NCBI RefSeq assembly: GCF_026262505.1
Contig: NC_067206.1
Location: 39,507,660-39,571,659, forward strand
Source: Trichomonas vaginalis G3
Taxonomy: Eukaryota > Parabasalia > Trichomonadida > Trichomonadidae
Direction of reading: 5' to 3'
DNA length: 64,000 nucleotides
Part shown: one piece after another, positions 1 to 8,972 of the stretch
Layout of the letters: each line of letters starts with the position of its first letter
How positions within the stretch are numbered: position 1 is the first letter of the stretch
Translations under genes and position numbers: made by a program
The notes under the pieces: generated by a model
The model's input: only the letters and a program-made list of their open reading frames with translations
What the model was told of the DNA's origin: nothing
The model's database searches: none

Positions 1-1939
1 AATTATCATAAAATTCCTTTGTGCATGAATCCATCAAATTCTTGAAGTAATCAAATTGACCCTTGAATTTACCATTAACTCTTAAAACTACGTATCTTCT
101 GTCTCCAACTTCAATTTTGACAGGGTAAACGTTGTTAGTTACGAAAATGAAGTTTGCAACGTTCTGAGCTGTTCTTCTGGGTTGATTCTTTTCATTAATT
201 CTAATCTCATTATCCGTTATAATTGATTTCAAAGCGTTGAAGTTTGCGAGTCTATCTTCACCTACATTCTTGAGTTCATTAAGTACAAGAAACATTTTAT
301 TTTCAACAACTGAGTTGAAATTACCCGTTAGCTCACTTATTTCGGTAATGTTTTTGCATGAATAACCAGCGAGAAGTTCAGAAATAATGTCAGTAAATCT
401 GTTTTTACCTGTTCCCTGAAGTCCTTTCAAAATAATTGCTGTTTCATTCTTGATTCCAGGATGTTGAATCATTGATGCAATCCAGCCGAGAAGGTATTTA
501 TACACTTCATCGTTATTATCACATATGGCTTCTTTAATGAAATTCATAAACATCTCAATTTTTGAGTAATCAGGCTTTTCAAGAATGTTGTATTTATAAC
601 CATGAAACGTTGAGAAAACATCGGGGGAATCAGATTTAAAGCAAACACCCTTAACGGTTAATGAGGATAATTGATTTAGTAGTACATCCCATGCTGTTAT
701 TGTTTTACCTTCTTCTTTAAATAATTTAATCATTTTGAGTGACTCTTTCATGTTTGATTGAAGAACAAATGATATTTGATTCATTTTGTCGTGTATGTTG
801 TAATCTTTCTGAATGAAATATTTATTTCCACAATCTACAAAACGGATTACACGTGATAAATCCTCAATTACTTCAGAACTGTTTTTATACTGATGATTTT
901 CAGCCTTGCGTCTAATATCTGTTATCAAAAACGAGTCGTCAAGTTTGATATCAAATGTTATTTTTGGCTTACGTAATAAAGGTAAAACATATTCATCATA
1001 ATATTCCTTTTGATATAGTTTTAGAATCTTCACTAAAACAAATGGAGAAGTCATTAAATGTGCATATCTATTACGTGCTTTTTCAAAATTACTTTTTGCA
1101 TTTTCAGTTAAATTGCAGAAGTTATAAACGTTATCGTATGCTTCATTAATTAAATGATTAGGTAACGAATTAATAGCTTGAAACAGTGTGAATAATGTTA
1201 TTTCTTTTTCTAAATTCATGTTTCCACCGTCATTATGTACTTCAAAATCACAGATGCCATCAACTATGCTCTGGGCAAGTTTATCGTCAATGTTTACATC
1301 TTTGTTTTCATTCATGATAGTCTTTATTTCTTCGTTCTTCTGTTCAACTCTTACCTTAATATTCAAATCATTTAATATATCATTCACTGTTCTGGTTAAT
1401 GTTGAATCATAACTTCCACGAATGAATGAGTATGTATTGATTGGTTCTGTTGCATTCTTGCGAACTCTTGAATCAGCCATAACTACTAAAGAACGCTTTG
1501 AATCATCCATTGAAGTCATTATATCAATATCATAATCATTGCAGGAATAACATTTAATCATTCTGTTCGAGGTTGAATAGAAGAAATTAGTGTTGCAATA
1601 AATGTGAAGACCTCCTGAAGCGGTTTTAACGATAACATCTTTATCCGAAAGTTTTGATAAAATGTCTTTTCTAACTGTTTCTTTAAGTTCATCATTGTAT
1701 GATTTATTGATATCAACATCTATAATCGTTAAATTTGAAATTTTATTTACTAATAAAGCCATACCAGTTTTCCTTCCTCTTCCTCCATCGTGTTTGAGGT
1801 AGTTATGTAAATCAATCTTGTTTTCACCAATTCTTTCGTTGAGGGTTTTAGTTTCTGCCACAACTAATTCCTCAGCTAATGAATCAATGATATTTTCATC
1901 AGAAACGATATAGTTGTTGCTGTTGTTTGTTGCTGTCAT
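1..1939 (-). CDS. Primase-polymerase / SF3 helicase fusion (runs off left edge)
   Basis: The minus-strand frame opens at 1939 and is still open at base 1 (about 646 residues visible). An archaeo-eukaryotic primase signature sits N-terminally: a DVD acidic pair near residue 76 in TIIDVDIN and a GGLHIY box near residue 109 (the s/GxH motif). The C-terminal half has a D5-like SF3 helicase: Walker A GLQGTGKN near 508, Walker B-like MFLVLNEL near 551, and motif C NFIFVTNNV near 590. Such proteins prime and unwind DNA in large DNA viruses and some virophages. Element 2 carries a shorter relative (40581-41816) without the primase part. The start follows the AT-rich block TTTATTCCTATATAAATG shared with neighbouring genes. 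The link between motifs and function is family knowledge; the fusion is directly visible. Confidence 0.87.
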   Translation of the reverse strand, partial: MTATNNSNNYIVSDENIIDSLAEELVVAETKTLNERIGENKIDLHNYLKHDGGRGRKTGMALLVNKISNLTIIDVDINKSYNDELKETVRKDILSKLSDKDVIVKTASGGLHIYCNTNFFYSTSNRMIKCYSCNDYDIDIMTSMDDSKRSLVVMADSRVRKNATEPINTYSFIRGSYDSTLTRTVNDILNDLNIKVRVEQKNEEIKTIMNENKDVNIDDKLAQSIVDGICDFEVHNDGGNMNLEKEITLFTLFQAINSLPNHLINEAYDNVYNFCNLTENAKSNFEKARNRYAHLMTSPFVLVKILKLYQKEYYDEYVLPLLRKPKITFDIKLDDSFLITDIRRKAENHQYKNSSEVIEDLSRVIRFVDCGNKYFIQKDYNIHDKMNQISFVLQSNMKESLKMIKLFKEEGKTITAWDVLLNQLSSLTVKGVCFKSDSPDVFSTFHGYKYNILEKPDYSKIEMFMNFIKEAICDNNDEVYKYLLGWIASMIQHPGIKNETAIILKGLQGTGKNRFTDIISELLAGYSCKNITEISELTGNFNSVVENKMFLVLNELKNVGEDRLANFNALKSIITDNEIRINEKNQPRRTAQNVANFIFVTNNVYPVKIEVGDRRYVVLRVNGKFKGQFDYFKNLMDSCTKEFYDN

Positions 1940-1962
1940 TTATATAGGAATAAAAAAATAAA
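1940..1962 (-). promoter_or_regulatory. AT-rich proximal promoter block of the primase-helicase gene
   Basis: Read on the minus strand, a T-run is followed by ATTCCTATATAA directly before the start codon. The same arrangement (T-run, ATTCTTACATAA, ATG) precedes the genes at 8922 and 10530, and close variants precede those at 5278, 10088 and 3668. Its immediate contact with ATG implies very short leaders. Promoter function is inferred from recurrence. Confidence 0.5.
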
Positions 1963-2010
1963 AACAATTTTAAAACTAACTTTATTTTTGGACTGCATCA
2001 TATTTCCTAT

Positions 2011-3138
2011 GTTGTTGTCAAAATGTCATGTTGTCACATTTTTTCAGAGAAGTTAAATGACCTGGTAGCACATGGTAGCATGGTAGCACCTTCGGTTCTT
2101 CAAAAATAATTAATAACTACCTTCCTCATTAATCCTGTGTTGTTGTCAAAATGTCATGTTGTCACATTTTTTCAGAGAAGTTAAATGACCTGGTAGCACA
2201 TGGTAGCATGGTAGCACCTTCGGTTCTTCAAAAATAATTAATAACTACCTTCCTCATTAATCCTGTGTTGTTGTCAAAATGTCATGTTGTCACATTTTTT
2301 CAGAGAAGTTAAATGACCTGGTAGCACATGGTAGCATGGTAGCACCTTCGGTTCTTCAAAAATAATTAATAACTACCTTCCTCATTAATCCTGTGTTGTT
2401 GTCAAAATGTCATGTTGTCACATTTTTTCAGAGAAGTTAAATGACCTGGTAGCACATGGTAGCATGGTAGCACCTTCGGTTCTTCAAAAATAATTAATAA
2501 CTACCTTCCTCATTAATCCTGTGTTGTTGTCAAAATGTCATGTTGTCACATTTTTTCAGAGAAGTTAAATGACCTGGTAGCACATGGTAGCATGGTAGCA
2601 CCTTCGGTTCTTTAAAAATAATTAATAACTACCTTCCTCATTAATCCTGTGTTGTTGTCAAAATGTCATGTTGTCACATTTTTTCAGAGAAGTTAAATGA
2701 CCTGGTAGCACATGGTAGCATGGTAGCACCTTCGGTTCTTCAAAAATAATTAATAACTACCTTCCTCATTAATCCTGTGTTGTTGTCAAAATGTCATGTT
2801 GTCACATTTTTTCAGAGAAGTTAAATGACCTGGTAGCACATGGTAGCATGGTAGCACCTTCGGTTCTTCAAAAATAATTAATAACTACCTTCCTCATTAA
2901 TCCTGTGTTGTTGTCAAAATGTCATGTTGTCACATTTTTTCAGAGAAGTTAAATGACCTGGTAGCACATGGTAGCATGGTAGCACCTTCGGTTCTTCAAA
3001 AATAATTAATAACTACCTTCCTCATTAATCCTGTGTTGTTGTCAAAATGTCATGTTGTCACATTTTTTCAGAGAAGTTAAATGACCTGGTAGCACATGGT
3101 AGCATGGTAGCACCTTCGGTTCTTCAAAAATAATTAAT
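2011..3138. repeat. 128-bp tandem array, about 8.8 copies
   Basis: Units start at 2011, 2139, 2267, 2395, 2523, 2651, 2779, 2907 and 3035, an exact 128-bp period; the copies are nearly identical (one C/T difference noticed near 2612). Each unit holds TGTCAAAATGTCATGTTGTCACA, with three spaced TGTCA-type words, and three closely spaced copies of GGTAGCA. It is noncoding in all frames and fills the space between divergent genes (primase-helicase leftward, a 54-residue gene rightward). Iterated arrays of this kind often serve as origins or protein-binding arrays in viral genomes; that role is inference here. Confidence 0.95.
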
Positions 3139-3234
3139 TATTGAATAACCTAAAAACCATGAGACTTTGTCTCCGGACTCTTTGAGTCACTTAACGATAA
3201 AATAAGTGATAACAAATTTTTATTTTTATCATAA

Positions 3235-3399
3235 ATGAATACCCCACAAGCTCAAAATTTACCACGAATCATAACAAGGGAGGAAATGATAAAAATGATG
3301 CAAGAACATGTTAAAAATAACAAACCACTAAAATTGAGAAAATGTGGTTATGCAGTAATGATGGAAAGAGAGATGTTGTCGAAGAGGAATAAAAATTAA
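3235..3399 (+). CDS. Small hypothetical protein, 54 residues
   Basis: An ATG at 3235 opens 54 codons ending at 3399. The product is basic and Met-rich (ITREEMIKMMQEH near the N-terminus, MMEREMLSKRNKN at the C-terminus), probably helical, with a single Cys. The start is preceded by AATTTTTATTTTTATCATAA, close to the proximal promoter block of the other element 1 genes, which supports it being real. It converges on the 3396-3668 gene, overlapping it by four bases at the stop codons. No family recognised. Confidence 0.5.
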   Translation: MNTPQAQNLPRIITREEMIKMMQEHVKNNKPLKLRKCGYAVMMEREMLSKRNKN

Positions 3400-3668
3400 A
3401 TTTGGATTGAGTTTAAAAATTCATCTTTATTAAATTCATCTCTTCCAATCAATTTATTTATTCTATTAAATTCTTTTATTTTTGCTTCACTCAGTTTAAG
3501 GATTGAACGGTAAGTTTCTAATTTTTCGATTATTTCTTTCCTCTCTTTATCGTTTTCAACCCCACCGCATTGTGGCTTCTTTTTGTAATAGCATATTTTT
3601 GATTTAATTCTGTTTAGTTTCTTTTTATATTCATCGTCTGGACTCTTGACTGCTTTGTTGTCACTCAT
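3396..3668 (-). CDS. Hypothetical protein, 90 residues
   Basis: Lysine-rich, probably mostly helical small protein (NRIKSKICYYKKKPQCGG in the first half, KERKEIIEKLETYRSILKL in the second). The two cysteines do not form an obvious zinc site. It sits just downstream of the integrase gene on the same strand, 20 bp away, and its start is preceded by TTTTTTTATTTCGTAAGAAA, the usual element 1 promoter block. No family recognised; a small element-specific accessory protein is the best description. Confidence 0.6.
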   Translation of the reverse strand: MSDNKAVKSPDDEYKKKLNRIKSKICYYKKKPQCGGVENDKERKEIIEKLETYRSILKLSEAKIKEFNRINKLIGRDEFNKDEFLNSIQI

Positions 3669-3688
3669 TTTCTTACGAAATAAAAAAA

Positions 3689-5278
3689 TTAAATATTATT
3701 TAAATATAATGGAGTAATAAAATAAATCGGAATTTCTATTAATTTATTGTTAACCTCAACTAATGCATTGCCGTTAATATATCTAACAAATTCAGCTATT
3801 GTGTCAAATCTTCGTCTTCTTTTTGTCATTAATTTATCAGTTTTTCCATAATCGAGATGAATCAAAACTTTATCCCCTTGTTTAAAATTCATGAGCCCCG
3901 AATTAATTTGTTCACGTTTAACATCATTCAACCTTTCCATTTGCTTTCTAATATATTCCCATTCTTTTGAAATATCATTTTTCATTTCCACCGGTTTCAT
4001 GTTTATAGTTCTATGCCATGTATTATTGTAATAATATACTAACAGCTGTATGATGGAGTCATGATTTCCATCCCAGTATATCTGACCGTTAACCCCTAAC
4101 GCATCTCTAAGAGTTCTCATTACCGCATCAACTATTTTATTATGAAACGTAAATGGAGAGGATGAAAAGTAAAAATTAATTTGTGAGAAATAATGAGTCA
4201 TAGCTGCCTGAAATCCTTTATCACTATCACCCCTGATATTATCTACTCTTTCATGATCTAGTAAGTATTGAATAGCTCTTCTTGTTTCCTGTTCTGTTTT
4301 CCCTTTCACCGGAATGCAATATAAATATCTGGTGTTAATGTTAATGGCAAATAAATAAGTAACGTTTCCTCTTGAATATTCTAAATGATCAATTTCATAT
4401 GAATATGGATATGGAGCAAATGAAGGGCGACTAAATTTTTCCTTTAACGGTTGAATTTTTGGGTCAATTGGTTTATTTAATATTTTGAAATCCTTTTTAA
4501 AATCTTTTTGCTTCTTTAATGTTTGAAATGGATATAATAAAGTGAATGATGAAGGATTAACTGAAGGAGGAGGTGGTACTGTCGTTGGAGGTTTTGGTGT
4601 TGGAGGTTTTGGTGTTGGAGGTTTTGGTGTTGGAGGTTTTGGTGTTGCAAGTGGTTTAATTTTATCTGCTTTGATTTTGGATGATGAAGTTTTGGATTTC
4701 ATTCCCCCCTTCATTAATTCTGGATGTATTCTATTCATTTGTTTTAAATATGTTGTATATAAAGGTTTGATATACTTTCCCACTTCGAGTTTATGTTGAA
4801 GGATGAATTCCAAAAGTTGATCTTCATTTAAAAGTCGGGCTGAATATGGTTTAACTAATGAATCATAAATTAAAGCTTGTGCATCATTTTTGGTCTGAAG
4901 GACCTGGGTGTTTTGCACCTTTTGTTTTTGCTCCTTTTGCTTTTGCGGCTCAGGATTATATAATTTATATAATTTATATAATTCATCAATATCTTCTTCT
5001 GTTAATACTTTATTTTTAAAATCTTTCAATTGTTTAAGTTGTGATTTAGTTTTTCCCTTTGAATATTCATTATTTTTAATTTTGTCTTTAATTTTAGAAA
5101 TTATTTTATCATGATATTTCAAAATTTCATTTTTATAATACGAATAATAATAATTCATATCATCACCCGTTATATTTTTATTATGTTTTTGGAGATATGC
5201 TTTTAAATCATAATAATCAAAATTTTCTTGATTAAATACTAAATCATCAATTAAAATTTTTAAATCTGTGTTATCCAT
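3689..5278 (-). CDS. Maverick rve-type integrase
   Basis: 529 residues. The N-terminal 200 are Lys/Gln-rich and helical, followed by a short TPKPP tandem linker (about 205-230). The RNase H-fold integrase core spans about 285-430: first Asp in YEIDHLEY (near 294), second in RGDSDKGF (near 346), and the third acidic position in NKIVDAVMRTL (near 383), which here is Asp. A basic C-terminal SH3/chromo-like tail follows (FKQGDKVLIHLDYGK to the end). The enzyme would join element ends to host DNA. Neighbours are the polymerase upstream and a small gene downstream, all minus. The N-terminal extension is much longer than in the element 2 integrase (319 residues). Looks whole. Confidence 0.9.
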   Translation of the reverse strand: MDNTDLKILIDDLVFNQENFDYYDLKAYLQKHNKNITGDDMNYYYSYYKNEILKYHDKIISKIKDKIKNNEYSKGKTKSQLKQLKDFKNKVLTEEDIDELYKLYKLYNPEPQKQKEQKQKVQNTQVLQTKNDAQALIYDSLVKPYSARLLNEDQLLEFILQHKLEVGKYIKPLYTTYLKQMNRIHPELMKGGMKSKTSSSKIKADKIKPLATPKPPTPKPPTPKPPTPKPPTTVPPPPSVNPSSFTLLYPFQTLKKQKDFKKDFKILNKPIDPKIQPLKEKFSRPSFAPYPYSYEIDHLEYSRGNVTYLFAININTRYLYCIPVKGKTEQETRRAIQYLLDHERVDNIRGDSDKGFQAAMTHYFSQINFYFSSSPFTFHNKIVDAVMRTLRDALGVNGQIYWDGNHDSIIQLLVYYYNNTWHRTINMKPVEMKNDISKEWEYIRKQMERLNDVKREQINSGLMNFKQGDKVLIHLDYGKTDKLMTKRRRRFDTIAEFVRYINGNALVEVNNKLIEIPIYFITPLYLNNI

Positions 5279-5379
5279 TTATATAAAAATAAAATAAATG
5301 TTTTAAGGGTGCCCACCTCTTTGAATCATAGTACAAAACCATTATTAACGGTTCCTTTTGTCTCTTCTGTGGTATTGTA

Positions 5380-8300
5380 TTAAATAAATGGCATACAACA
5401 TCCATTTTCACAACATACAGCCTTAGTGTGTGCTCCTGTTAATGCAGTCTTACCAATTGTTAAGCGAGTCATTGACCCGTTTTTAAGTTGTAAATTAATA
5501 TTCTGACCATCAAATATCACTTTATCATTTATTATATCCAAATAATTTTTAGGTGTTAATTGTTTATTTTGTCGTAAACTAACTCCTTTCATTTTTTGTG
5601 CAATCTTTTTAAAATCACTTCCATCAATTGAACCGTTGAATGATGTATAACACTTGGGGCATAAAGCAACCATGTTATCACCTTGTTTCTCAATTGCTAA
5701 ACCCAATAACTTCTTCTCATGTGCTTTTTCTTCAGCTTTATTCTTTAATTTAGGTTTAAATTTCTCATTAAAACAAAAGAAATCAAAAGGTGCGAATTTG
5801 TAAATGTTTTTATCATAAAATTGTTTATCAGTAACAATTGCTTGAAATGCTTGAGTGTTAGGAAGATTTGGGTCGCCAGCGATTGCCCAATAAGATGAAT
5901 CAGTATCACCTTCAATGAAATGAAAACGATTAACATCCATGCATTTATACATAAAATCATAAATGAAAACCAAATACCAGTATTTTGCGTTATCTAAAGT
6001 GAAGAATGCCTCTTGTAAACATGTATCACATCTATAAAATCTATCTTTAAGCATCACTTGATACGTATCTTCACCTATTTCTCTTATGTTTTTAAACTTA
6101 TTTGACATACATGCAACGCGTGCCTTCTGTGCATTCATTATTTTAGTCTTTGCGTAATTTTGTGTATTCATTGCATCGTAACCATATGATCCATTAAGTG
6201 AAATCTTGCAAAATAAACTTTTTCCTTTATTTCCTTCTAATTCAGCCTTTTGTCTTTCGTTCATAAATTCGTTCGCAAATTCATTAAAACAAGTGTTTTT
6301 AGTAAATGTTAAAATTGATTGAATATCATCAATGATAAAATGAAATCTGTCTATTAGATACCAAAGATAATAAGAAGAAAATGGTTGATATTGGTTGTGT
6401 GTTGATGCTAACTGAGTTAATTTTCTCTGTTTCTGGTCAACTGGTAGATTGTTTGATTTCATGTAATTATACATAAAACTGCCAATTGTTTTTTCATCTG
6501 TGATAATATCTAAGTTTCTTATTATCGGTAAAAAGTTTATGTAATCATTAATGTATTTTTCATCAATGTGACCCTTTACTTCAGCCACGAATAAAGTATT
6601 TTTCTTCTTAATTATTCCCAATGCTTTTGCTTTCTTTGTTGCTGTATCACAAATGATAACACCATTCAATCTTCCCGGCATATACATTTTATGGTCAGTA
6701 TATTGAATGAAATCATGAGGATTAGATGAAAATGATGAAGGATATAATGAATTAAAGTCAACACCAACGAAATGAGTCATAATGTTGGAAGTGTCCTCAT
6801 TTGATACAGTTTTAGTTTCTGGATTATATGAAAGTTTATTAATGTGCGTGATTCCTTTAAGATTTACTCTATGTTGAACATTTGATAAACCACCAGTAAT
6901 TCCATTACGGAGGATGTGATAAGCTTCAACTGAATCTAGAGTCATTGGTAAATTATTTTTTAATGCATAATTTCTTAAATTGATTCTTAAACGTTGAACA
7001 TCTTCATCTTTATTTGATTTTACGACATTGCAATAACAACACATTAACTGACAATTTTCTTTGGTATGTGGTTTTTCATTATCGATTCTATCTAATGTTG
7101 GTTTATTAGCATATGTAAACGCTTTACCACACATTTTGCATTTAGATGAAAGGATTAAATCGTGATAGTATTGATAGTCATCCATTGAAACATTGTTTTT
7201 AGTATCCCTTTCTGCTTTTTCATCTTGTTTCTTATATGAATCAATTTTATATTTCCAATACTTTTTTGTTAATTCAAAACTTGATTCCACATTTTCTTCT
7301 TCTGGATATGTTTCGTTAGGATTGAAGTTCTTATATGCTAACGCGTAACGAATCATTGATGCATTCGATGATAAAGAAAGATTATGAAGCATGTCAATTT
7401 TATAAACAAATGTTTCTTCAATAATTTTATCAATTGGGTCAATCATAATTTCAACGTCTTTATTGCAATAATGAATAAAATATTCTAATCTATTCTCAAA
7501 ATTTTTAGCATCATTGAGATATATTTGATAATCTGAATCGGATATTGTTTCTTGAGTTAATGCTGAATAAAATGAATCTTGAGTGAATGGTTCCACTTTA
7601 TATAATTCATCTTCGTAATTCTCCCATGTGATGAATTGATAAGGGAAAAAGGATTTAACACGTGATTTATTGTTTCCGAAATCTTGAGTGAATTGGTCTA
7701 ATGTTCCACCCGCTATATAATTTCTGATGTCAATAAATCTTAATTCATATGGACAGTTTGTTTTCTTTACAATGATTTGCTTAAATTGAGAAGAAGAACC
7801 CAGCATTGATTTTATTTTCCATTTTGCAGTGTTTAAATCACGAAGAATTAAATTTAAATCAAACTTTCCCGAACTAAAACCTATGATATTCACTTTATTG
7901 AATTCCTCATCTAGAAGTTCTTTAAATGCTTCCTTCTGTTTTTCATTTAATGTATGGGACAAAGTCCCCGCCGTTTGGTCCGTTTGCGGCTTCATTAATT
8001 CTTCATATTGTTCAATATTTGATTTAGCAACTAATGAACAGGTTGAAAATAAAAATTCAATCCAATCAGAGATGAACGAATCACTTGATGTTAAGCAAAA
8101 ATTCCTCGTAAATGTTTTATCACGGTCTACGACCTCGCCGCTTCGGTCTGAAAGACCTTCAGGACTCAAAGAGTCCGTTTGCGGCTTTATTTTGACAGTT
8201 GATGATACCATAAATGGTTTTAAGTAAGCGTTCAAAGTTGCACATTCAGAAAGTTGAAGTTCTTCTTTAGTCTCTAATGTTTCGAAGTCAAAAGTAATAT

Positions 8301-8922
8301 AATATCTTGTTGGTTTATAATATTCCTGCAAATTGTGAGCTAATAGCCATTGATATATCTTCTGTTTCGTGATATGTGGTGCATATGGTTGTTGTGTGTT
8401 TTGCAATTGAACGTCTTGAATTAATCTTCCATTATTTTCTTTACATTTCTCACAATGTTTTAAAAATCTTCTTCGGTTTTTCCTTTCTGGATCATCGCGG
8501 ATAGAATAAACTTCTTCTTTACAAAAGGGGCAAACTTTATATCCTGTGAGTGCTTCAACGTCTGTTATTCTGTCAGCGTGAAGTTTTCCACATGGACTCT
8601 GTGTTAATAAAATATTTATTGTTTCAAATTCTGGATCTATCATTATTGAATCCACTAATGGAAAGTCTACCTTATTTATGTCCACGTCTTCTGGTTGAGG
8701 GTCACAATAATAAAAATCAATATTAACGTTTAACATTCTTGCTAACCTCTCACTTTCTGATGAAATGTCAAATCCTTCATATGCATCTATGGCTTCATTT
8801 AAATAACTTCTACGAGTTTTAGGATTAACACCATCAGGAATGTTATAGAAGCGTTTAAATAACCTTCTACCTTCTGCTCTAATTTGATTATCATTCATTT
8901 TAGCTGTTCCATTTTTGTTCAT
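5380..8922 (-). CDS. Protein-primed family B DNA polymerase with embedded HNH-like domain
   Basis: 1180 residues. In order: a probable N-terminal zinc finger (CPFC near 128, HCEKC near 155); exonuclease motif I FDFETLE near 210; an HNH/EndoVII-like module at about 590-640 (CKMCGKAF, then LDRIDNEKPH, then NCQLMCCYCNVVKSN); polymerase motif A GVDFNSLYPSSF near 721; motif B KISLNGSYGYD near 905; motif C EGDTDSSYW near 1005; a CPKC pair near 1085 and a Cys-rich end. This is the replicative polymerase expected to use a terminal protein as primer. The HNH-like module lies between exonuclease and palm and is absent from the element 2 polymerase. All catalytic motifs are intact and the frame is whole. 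The start follows TTTTTATTCTTACATAA. Confidence 0.93.
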   Translation of the reverse strand: MNKNGTAKMNDNQIRAEGRRLFKRFYNIPDGVNPKTRRSYLNEAIDAYEGFDISSESERLARMLNVNIDFYYCDPQPEDVDINKVDFPLVDSIMIDPEFETINILLTQSPCGKLHADRITDVEALTGYKVCPFCKEEVYSIRDDPERKNRRRFLKHCEKCKENNGRLIQDVQLQNTQQPYAPHITKQKIYQWLLAHNLQEYYKPTRYYITFDFETLETKEELQLSECATLNAYLKPFMVSSTVKIKPQTDSLSPEGLSDRSGEVVDRDKTFTRNFCLTSSDSFISDWIEFLFSTCSLVAKSNIEQYEELMKPQTDQTAGTLSHTLNEKQKEAFKELLDEEFNKVNIIGFSSGKFDLNLILRDLNTAKWKIKSMLGSSSQFKQIIVKKTNCPYELRFIDIRNYIAGGTLDQFTQDFGNNKSRVKSFFPYQFITWENYEDELYKVEPFTQDSFYSALTQETISDSDYQIYLNDAKNFENRLEYFIHYCNKDVEIMIDPIDKIIEETFVYKIDMLHNLSLSSNASMIRYALAYKNFNPNETYPEEENVESSFELTKKYWKYKIDSYKKQDEKAERDTKNNVSMDDYQYYHDLILSSKCKMCGKAFTYANKPTLDRIDNEKPHTKENCQLMCCYCNVVKSNKDEDVQRLRINLRNYALKNNLPMTLDSVEAYHILRNGITGGLSNVQHRVNLKGITHINKLSYNPETKTVSNEDTSNIMTHFVGVDFNSLYPSSFSSNPHDFIQYTDHKMYMPGRLNGVIICDTATKKAKALGIIKKKNTLFVAEVKGHIDEKYINDYINFLPIIRNLDIITDEKTIGSFMYNYMKSNNLPVDQKQRKLTQLASTHNQYQPFSSYYLWYLIDRFHFIIDDIQSILTFTKNTCFNEFANEFMNERQKAELEGNKGKSLFCKISLNGSYGYDAMNTQNYAKTKIMNAQKARVACMSNKFKNIREIGEDTYQVMLKDRFYRCDTCLQEAFFTLDNAKYWYLVFIYDFMYKCMDVNRFHFIEGDTDSSYWAIAGDPNLPNTQAFQAIVTDKQFYDKNIYKFAPFDFFCFNEKFKPKLKNKAEEKAHEKKLLGLAIEKQGDNMVALCPKCYTSFNGSIDGSDFKKIAQKMKGVSLRQNKQLTPKNYLDIINDKVIFDGQNINLQLKNGSMTRLTIGKTALTGAHTKAVCCENGCCMPFI

Positions 8923-8942
8923 TTATGTAAGAATAAAAAATT
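8923..8942 (-). promoter_or_regulatory. Proximal promoter block of the polymerase gene
   Basis: Minus-strand reading TTTTTATTCTTACATAA directly abuts the ATG at 8922. It is nearly identical to the block before the gene at 10530, which argues for a shared, element-encoded promoter signal. Confidence 0.5.
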
Positions 8943-8972
8943 AAAAAATAAATAAAAATAAAGTTTATTTTT

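Noticed and set aside
2011-3138. CRISPR array or tRNA cluster
   Set aside because: No variable spacers, and no tRNA-like folding or box motifs in the 128-bp unit.
4542-4799. Plus-strand frame with GFGVGGFGVGG repeats
   Set aside because: It is the antisense of the TPKPP linker of the integrase gene on the minus strand; the repeat pattern is inherited from that codon repeat.
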